Assembly: GCA_003508835.1 (NCBI GenBank)
Contig: PUFA01000118.1
Span: 186,001 to 250,000 of the forward strand
From: Eonycteris spelaea
Lineage: Eukaryota; Chordata; Mammalia; Chiroptera; Pteropodidae
Direction of reading: 5' to 3'
DNA: 64,000 nucleotides
The position numbers were made by a program, and so were the translations under genes. Of the stretch, positions 57,185 to 64,000 are shown piece after piece. The stretch's first letter is position 1; every line of letters begins with the position of its first letter. Below the pieces are notes generated by a model. That model was not told the DNA's origin. It did not search any database and saw nothing but the letters and a program-made list of their open reading frames with translations.

Positions 57185-58850
57185 GAGAAAGAGGCAGGAA
57201 ATAATCACCTAGTAAAATTTGACACTTTGTTGTTTCCACTTATAAATTAAAAAATTGAAGCAGGAATGAAAAACTCATCATGCAGATCATAGTTCTAATA
57301 TTTTATGTGAAAATAAAGAAAATCCTTTAAAACAAGAATTAGGCAGACTCTTTAAGGAATCATTTTTTTAAAGAGATTTTAGAACACAACAGTTCAGGAT
57401 ATTGATTTTATTTAAGCTTAACTACTCAGCTGTCACTTTGTGTCAACAGGCCAACTAGCTACATAAACAAAAGCCAAGCATATGGAAAGAGATAAGAAAC
57501 GATCTTATCATGGAAGCATTTTTGTAAGACTCCTTTAGACTGCCCAGGATAAAGAGCACAACTGTGCAATTTATCTTTTAAATTCAGTATCATCTCATAT
57601 TCAAATATGTTCTTTGAACATGCTTTAGTTAAGTAATAGGATTGTGAAATAATAACTTAAACCCTCCTTAAACTACCAAACTATAAAATTAAACTTCAAA
57701 AAATATTTTCTTTGTAAATTCAGTTCTCAAACTAACCTAAATATTGAAGCACATTGACTGGAAATGAAGGTTCTTATTGCTAAAACATAATGATAGATAA
57801 CAGTGGACTAATTCTTATTTCTTTAATTACTCAGCACCTGCCTCAGGCTCTGTAGCATTTACTTTAAATTGTTTTTTCTTCAAATTAATTTTCCTTTTTT
57901 TTTGAGTTCTATGACATCCAATGACCTGACAGCCTATTTTCAGCAAGGATGGATTCATTAGTCCTTTATGTAGCTAAATGTCTTTATCATGATATATGAA
58001 GGAGTGAATATACTGACTATATTAATTTATGTAATGTATATATAATTTTCTAGTTCAAGGTAGAATACTGACCAGTAACAACAAAGTTTAATTACTAAAA
58101 GAGATCATGCTTTCTTCACTGAAAGCTATGTGATCATGATAAAATTCGGTAACCACCTTGGAGCAGTTCTTTTGGAATCTTGGTTAGATGTTAAACCTGT
58201 TTTCTTTATTTGGAATTAAACTTGAGAATGCTGGAATTGATACTCAAAAAAATCTTCTTCCTTCTTCTCTGTTTCATCTTCAAGTCAAATTAACACTTTT
58301 CTGCATTTAACATCAAACAGTTGGCTGAACTTTTTCACTGAATTGATCAATTTCCATTGAAATAACGATGACTACCTTTGTTATACGGAGGCACAACATT
58401 GCTTGAAAATGATTAATCTCATCCTTGTCTGTAATTCTACTTTGTGAGACAGCAAATAAATCTTGAAATATGTCTCGTATGCTAAAGCCTTGCTGTTGGC
58501 TGGGTGCTGCTTAGACGTTAGGGACGAATAGGATTCTGAAAACATAGCGTGATCGGGAAGCGTACTGTAGGTGACCAGCAATGTCTGTTGCCAGTAGCAA
58601 AAGTACTGTGTATTTACCTTTTCTAGCTTATTATATTGACTTGGGATGGGATTAACTCATGTTTAGGATCAAATTAATAAAATCAGTGTTACTTTAGCTG
58701 ATAAGCATGTGATTTTTTGCTTTACACAGAATTGATTCCATTTTTGCGTCTGGCCATATCAATTTTTCCTACTCCTGAAAACCAAAGACAAAATATATTA
58801 CATGAAGGCACTTAAGATATAATTTTTCTAAGTATTCTTTTTCTAAATCC
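57185..58850. other. Unassigned stretch, 1.7 kb
   Basis: AT-rich with no named repeat. A 66-codon minus-strand frame at 58381 has no visible domain. No exon or RNA gene recognised. Confidence 0.45.
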
Positions 58851-58854
58851 TCAT

Positions 58855-59457
58855 TACTGGATTATAATCCATGGGGGCAGGAATAACTCCTACTCCCCTT
58901 TTAATTTCCTGCAATGCCATCACTGAAGATTTAAAGTGACTACTCTATCGCATGAACCTAGTTTTCCATCTTATAAGAGAGTCCAAAGTCCTGACCATGA
59001 CCTCCCAGGCCCCACATGATCCAGCTCCTGACCTTTCTCCCATTCTCCCTCTCACTCACTCCATCCAGCCATTTGGACCTCCATGCAGAGCTTCTGAGAG
59101 GGTAAGCCCAATCCTGCCCAAGGGTCTATGAACTTACTGATTCTTCTGACTGTACCTCCTTGCGCCTAATCATCTATAAGGCCCAACCTCTCAATTGCTA
59201 CATGCGGACATGCTCAAAAGTCAGCCCCTCAGGGAGGAGTATCCTAAAGCAGTGGCGCCAGTCTCTCTCTCTGCTTTATTTTCTTCTAACACTTATCACT
59301 CTCTCACATGATATTACTTACATTTTATCTTTCTACCACTGGAAGGTTAACTACATAGAGTGAGAAGTGTATCATTTTTATTTACGGTTAGAGTCTCAAC
59401 ACTGAGAACAATAGATGACACATGGTAGATGCTCAATAAATGGATTAATTGCTAAAT
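58855..59457 (+). mobile_element. L2 LINE 3' end
   Basis: From 58980: GTCCAAAGTCCTGACCATGA, CCTCCCAGGCCCCACATGAT, CCAGCTCCTGACCTTTCTCC, TGCTTTATTTTCTTCTAACA, CACATGATATTACTTACATT and GGTAGATGCTCAATAAATGG, an ordered match to the L2 ORF end and 3' UTR. A separate L2-type tail piece (GGATTATAATCCATGGGGGC) lies just upstream at 58860 and is less sure. The 67-codon frame at 59160 is not a gene. Confidence 0.9.
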
Positions 59458-59625
59458 AAAACCTTGTTAGGAAGAGCTTCTTCTAGAGCCCAAACCCAAA
59501 ACCACAATCTGCCTAGACTCCAGAGGCCTGACAGTTGGGGAAAGAGTTAAATCCCCATCATTGAAAACCTGGGTTGAGTGGTTTCTATTTAAACATTTTT
59601 GGTTTTGTTTTTGTTTTGCAGGAAA

Positions 59626-59662
59626 TCTCTCTCTCTCTCTCATTTTCTCTCTCTCTCTCTCT

Positions 59663-59722
<60 letters not shown>

Positions 59723-59733
59723 AACACACACAC
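59626..59733. repeat. (CT)n microsatellite with short (AC)n end
   Basis: CT repeats with two ATT interruptions (near 59641 and 59667), a long pure run to 59718, then CCTAACACACACACAC. Poly-LS and poly-RE frames across it are artefacts. A SINE tail can look like this, but no SINE body is visible upstream. Confidence 0.95.
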
Positions 59734-59734
59734 A

Positions 59735-59980
59735 GACTATTTATATATTTAAGCTATATAAAGCAGATTAAAAAGAAGTCACATGGGCCTAGCCAAGGGT
59801 GAAAAAGACCAGAACACTGTTTCCTCACCAAAAATGACCACTAAGCACTTCTCCACGACCTGTGGCTCCTGGGATGTCCACTGGCCTCTCCCGACTGCTT
59901 CCTGCTGAGCCTGAGCATCTGTGCACTACGTTCTGGACACAACCTGCTTTTTACAGCAGCAATTTGGGTAGTTTACACTT
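59735..59980. other. Unassigned short stretch
   Basis: Moderately GC-rich, no named repeat or exon. Confidence 0.4.
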
Positions 59981-59984
59981 TCTT

Positions 59985-60112
59985 TTATTTACTTATTTTT
60001 TTGGTGACATTAATTAACAAAATCCAGTAAGTTTCAGATGTACAGTTTAACAGTAAGACATGTATATATTGCGCTGTGTGTTCCCCTTCCATTGTTAGAT
60101 TTCTTTCACCTT
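59985..60112 (-). mobile_element. Young L1 3' end, antisense
   Basis: GGTGACATTAATTAACAAAA, TCCAGTAAGTTTCAGATGTA, CAGTTTAACAGTAAGACATG and TATATTGCGCTGTGTGTTCC. It is the same subfamily as 56935-57180 (shared AAGTTTCAG..GTACA, TTTAACAGTAAG). About 125 bases remain, on the minus strand. Confidence 0.8.
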
Positions 60113-60114
60113 CT

Positions 60115-61490
60115 TATTCTTGAGCCTTGATTCACAGAGTAGCTGACCTGAAGCATATTGTTAAATTTTATAGGGAAAATGCAGATAACATTACATCGAT
60201 CATCTCAGATGCAGAATGTTGAATATTACCCTTTTCTCAAGCGGCATACTAAAGCATGTGTGCCTCTTAATAAAGTAATTATTTTTACTAAAATTTTATA
60301 TGTTCTAAACTTATTTGCACTTGAGACAGGAATTCTTTCTATTTAATAAGGTCTCAGGATACATTTGATAGCACTTATAACAGCAAAATTTAAATATTTA
60401 TGAAAATATTACCATACCGTTTGCTACCTTTTCAACTGAAAATAAACCATTGATAATCCACTTCCACCTTTTCAGAGCACATCAAGCAAGGATTCTGCAA
60501 AGTGAGAGTATGTGCATGTTAATTGAGAGCTCAAGAAACCACTGTGACAACAAATGTCCAGCAGTAAAAACTGTACAGGTCTAAATGGACTGAAATTATA
60601 CTGGCTTCAGAAGTGAAAACGTAAATAACACAAATGAATGGAGCATGTGAGATGGAGGGAATGTAAGTAAGCACGAGAGGGAAGTAATATCTTTCCTACC
60701 TTAATTTTTTTTCAGTTTATATAACTTCACATGCCTATCATCCAAGCCTTCCAGCTAATTTTAAAATAACATTTTATTTTAATCCCCAGTTTTCAGACGA
60801 AATAATGAAGGGAGAGAAGTTAAGTATTCTCCATTCTCCAAAATTTTCCCAGCTCCCTTCTCCCATTCATGACATAAAAATAGGCAAATCTTTTGATTAT
60901 ACTGTTTAAACTCTGTCCTTTTACTGGTAAAGTGATGGCTTTTCAGTCTTTCATGTGGAAAATCACCTAATAAGGAAGCTATTGAAATCTACTATAGGCT
61001 GGATTATCAGATTCCTTCGTCTTCACGATACTCTTTGGCTCTGTGCGGCACTTCCGCTCAGGACATTTCCCACGCATGTATCGCCACCCGCTGACTGGAG
61101 CTGGCGTGTTCTACAAACGCATTAGTTCTCTCACCGTGCAGCAGCTTCCAGTTTAGGAACAGGTGATATAGTTAACAAGTTCATCTGTTAAAGCAATAAT
61201 TTGGATCTGACACATATTTCATTGAAACAGTGTCACATATGGTAGTTAAGTTTTAAGGCAAGACCACAAAGACTACATAATCCATAACAAGCCAAAATGA
61301 AGCTACCACGTACAGGTTCAATGAGGCCGGAGCCTATTGTCAACTTTGAATCTGCAGAAAATGTACTCTGAAACCCAAATGGGACCCTCAGGAATGCGTG
61401 TTTCTGAGGAGGTGCCACGGGGGAAGGGGAACAGGAGCTAGGGGAGTGCAGGCCAAATATTTCAGGCAAAAGCAGCTTACAACTCTTTAT
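60115..61490. other. Unassigned stretch, GC-richer at 61030-61130 and 61300-61450
   Basis: No repeat family recognised. A weak reversed MIR-like block (CCAGTTTTCAGACGAAATAA) lies near 60785. An 86-codon minus-strand frame at 61233-61493 has no visible domain. Confidence 0.4.
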
Positions 61491-61494
61491 CACT

Positions 61495-62295
61495 TCATAA
61501 AGGAAGGCAGCTAATCCAATCAGACTCCAAATGATTTAAGAAACCAACACCAGTTAGTTTTGATGGGTAGAAAGACCGCTGTTGAGACTCACCTGCCAGA
61601 CTTCTGTATTTGGGGGGTTTTGCAGGGCATGTGATTGTATATTGTAAACAAGTTGAGAACTTTTGTAAATTAGGCAGGCCCTGCCAGTAGGTTCTACAGA
61701 TGATTTTCAAAGCAAGGGGTGTATTGTGAGGGGCCCAGCTTCCCAGAAGTACCTTTGCTTCATTGTGCTTCCTTCTCTGGCATAGCAGTCCCGCCCTCTT
61801 CTGTCTTAAAACACCAAAAAACAATAAAGAGGAAGAGAACCAAAATAGTACATGCCACTGTTGATGAAATAGGTAAAATGATGTAAAATCTCCCACAGCG
61901 TATGTGACACTATGGAGCAGCAAGGGAGGTAGGGCTGAGGCAGTGAGAGCGATCTTCCAATCTGCACCGCTGTGGGGCGCCCCGGCAGTTTCTGGTCACA
62001 AAGAGAAGGAAACACTAAAGTCCCTTACACTAAGTCATACTGGGCTTCACAGAGAGCCAGGAAGTTTTCCCGCCGACTGGTCTAGGAAGAACACATCTCT
62101 TCAGAGTGATAACAAAATGGAGGCTGACTTTAGATGTCTCCACAGAAGCCAAAAGTACTAGAAGACATTGGCACCTCACACAACCAGGAGAGAGCAGGAT
62201 CCAGAAAGCGTATACCTACTCAAAGACAACATCCAGCAAACCCAAATCAAAAGAATCTTACAAAATAATAGATCACTGCCCTCAAAAATATTAAG
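61495..62295. other. Unassigned stretch with a 142-codon minus-strand frame
   Basis: The frame at 61495-61923 (minus) is one of the two longest in the window but shows no recognised domain, signal peptide or family. Plus-strand frames of 85 and 62 codons overlap its neighbourhood. From about 62170 the DNA (GACAACATCCAGCAAACCCA) may already belong to the upstream part of the L1M that follows. Confidence 0.4.
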
Positions 62296-62299
62296 ATTA

Positions 62300-62585
62300 T
62301 GAGGAACTGTCACAGATTGGAGGAGACTATGGAGATATGAATTTATTACGATGTGAGATCCTGATAGGCTCTTAGAACAGAAAAGAAAAAGGCTATTTGT
62401 TTTAAAAAAAAAATGGTGAAGTTCAAATAAGGTCTACATTACAGTATTGTACCAAAGCTAATTTTCTGTTTTGGTAATTGTGCTAGAGTCTTGTAAAATG
62501 TTTACATAAAGAAATTTAATATTATTTTGTAACTTTTCTGTAAGTCAAAAATGAGTTCAAAATAAAAAGTTTAAAAAGTAAGGCA
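62300..62585 (+). mobile_element. L1M 3' terminus
   Basis: CTGTCACAGATTGGAGGAGA, CTATGGAGATATGAATTTAT, GTGAGATCCTGATAGGCTC, ACAGTATTGTACCAAAGCTA, TTGGTAATTGTGCTAGAGTC and a TTTTCTGTAAGTCAAAAATG-ATTCAAAATAAAAAG-like end, in the order of an old L1M 3' end. Medium-old copy on the plus strand. Confidence 0.85.
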
Positions 62586-62594
62586 GCAGATAAT

Positions 62595-63565
62595 TATGTT
62601 AAACTTAAAGAATATAGTTCTCATGAGCTCTTTTTGAATAAACATTAAGCTCTTTTTGAGCCAGTGAGTAAATGAGGGAAAATCGTGACAAAGGAGAGTT
62701 AGCACTTGAGCACTCGGTCCCTTAAACAGAAGATTGAAATTAAACCATCCTAGAGAGCAAACAAAAAAATGAGTATCCTTTTAGTAATAAACTGCAAAGA
62801 TGTATAAATATAAATAGAACCACTAAAATGTGGAGGTAATGTTCAGAGATGAGAAGCAATGGGAATACAATGATATAGTTATATTTTAAAGTAGGATTTC
62901 AAAAAATATTTAAAAATGTATTAATTAATTGAAGTATGAATACTTTAAAATAAATAAAAATAAATGCTTGAAAAACCAATGATAATGACATAATCAAAAC
63001 AGGGTAGAAAAGGCGAAGTGAAAATATATTAATATCATCACTGCTTATAGTGGACAATAACTAGAGGTTTTCCAAAAGAAGACTGAGTATATTATGAAAG
63101 CTATTTTTAATGCTACCAATAAAAAATTTGAAATCAGATTTTTAAAATTATAATATGAACATAACCAAATTAAGGGTAAATTTTTAAAACATTAAAAGAA
63201 ATCACAACATAATAGATTATATTAATTGCAGCATTGTTTTATAATAGCGAAAGACTGGAAATCTAAATGTCAGTGGGGACTAGTTAAATCAATTTTGATA
63301 AATAGAATAAAATGTAATTATTAAAAAGGATAAGGCAGCAACTCTATGTATTGATACTGAATGATCTCCAAGGTGTATTAAGAAAAAGAAAGTTCGTACA
63401 GTTTGTGTAACAAAGAAAACAGTTCCTGGATGTATGTGCATTTGTGTCTGTGTGCTTATATCTTGGAAGGATACACAAACTTATAGGCTTTCCTCTAGAG
63501 GAAGAAGTGAATTGTAAGACTTTTATTTCACTCTAGATAAACTTTTGTATCTTATAAATATTGCA
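62595..63565 (+). mobile_element. L1M 3' part (second copy)
   Basis: Later part is clearest: TTAATTGCAGCATTGTTTTA, AATAGCGAAAGACTGGAAAT, TCAGTGGGGACTAGTTAAAT, AGCAACTCTATGTATTGATA, TGATCTCCAAGGTGTATTAA and CTTGGAAGGATACACAAACT. The first 300 bases are only weakly matched. Confidence 0.75.
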
Positions 63566-63593
63566 TTATATAAATTCATAATCTATTAAAAAT

Positions 63594-63688
63594 AGATGAT
63601 AGATGATGGATGGATGGATAGGTAGGTAGGTAGATAGGTAGGTAAATAGAAGATAGATAGATGGTAGATAGATGGTAGATAGAAAGAT

Positions 63689-63733
<45 letters not shown>

Positions 63734-63757
63734 GTAGATAGATAGATAATAGATAAT
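63594..63757. repeat. (GATA)n complex microsatellite
   Basis: A run of GATG/GGTA/GATA variants from 63594 leads to a pure GATA array of about 12 units (near 63690-63732), then GGTA and GATA again to 63757. The poly-YLSI frames on the minus strand are artefacts. Confidence 0.95.
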
Positions 63758-63759
63758 AC

Positions 63760-64000
63760 AAAAATAGTTACTAGAAACAGTGTTTAGAATAAAACACAAG
63801 GGAATCTGACCTCAGTGTCTCTATATTACTCACAAAACTGTGAGTGGTAGAGGCTTCTGTGGTATCTCTGGTTCCTGGAGAGGAACAAGGCTCACTTGCT
63901 GTGTAAGAGTGTGCACAGGAGGACTTCTGCCACATCCAGACTTCTGTCAAGCATCTCGGGAAGCATTTTAGCAAACAGAAGGGGTTCCCTGGTCTTCTTA
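63760..64000. other. Unassigned window end
   Basis: Slightly GC-richer, no named repeat or exon. It could continue into a feature outside the window. A 67-codon minus-strand frame at 63771 has no visible domain. Confidence 0.4.

Noticed and set aside
59626..59733. Bat Ves-type SINE suggested by the CT-rich tract with CATT interruptions.
   Set aside because: No tRNA-like promoter boxes or SINE body precede the tract.
59467..59771. Poly-RE and poly-LS frames on the CT tract.
   Set aside because: Microsatellite artefacts with no non-repetitive domain.

Overview
This window looks like nuclear DNA from a placental mammal. It is AT-rich and dense in decayed interspersed repeats and microsatellites, and I found no open reading frame that I can defend as a gene. 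L1 (LINE-1), L2, MIR and MaLR-type LTR copies are all present, which points to a placental mammal. Several younger L1 3' ends carry the form common in laurasiatherian genomes and, for the copies near 9.0, 53.5, 57.0 and 60.0 kb, a form I associate with bats (GTGACA..GGTTA, then TTTCA.GTGTACA.TTCTA.AATACATCA and TTGTGTGTTCACC). A bat is my best guess, at moderate to low confidence. I see no full-length young L1 and no recognisable Ves SINE.

Layout. 0-5.8 kb: L1 3' ends on the minus strand among unassigned AT-rich sequence. 5.8-7.85 kb: a MaLR endogenous retroviral element with both LTRs and a short internal region. 7.86-9.27 kb: a minus-strand L1 carrying a nested ~100 bp young L1 3' end with a target-site duplication. 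10.1-16 kb: MaLR LTRs, a good L1M 3' end and an L2 piece. 16-25 kb: mostly unassigned, with GGAA and GT microsatellites, a short L1 tail and another MaLR LTR. 26-36 kb: an L1M, several MIR and L2 fragments, and simple repeats. 38-46 kb: long minus-strand L1M relics, an L2, and a ~650 bp element that splits an L1. 46-53.9 kb: three MaLR LTRs, a 5'-truncated L1 with a probable target-site duplication, and further L1 pieces. 54-64 kb: L1M and L2 relics, two young L1 3' ends (one hosting GATA and TA arrays), long CT and GATA repeats, and an L1M tail.

The overall picture is a gene desert or the interior of a large intron. All long-looking reading frames fall in repeats, low-complexity DNA or unrecognised sequence. 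I found no RNA gene, CRISPR array, operon or novel system. The most informative signals are transposon nesting and target-site duplications, two microsatellites that expanded inside L1 3' UTR copies, and some short perfect palindromes. All family names are from memory of consensus sequences, not from a database search, and boundaries are approximate.
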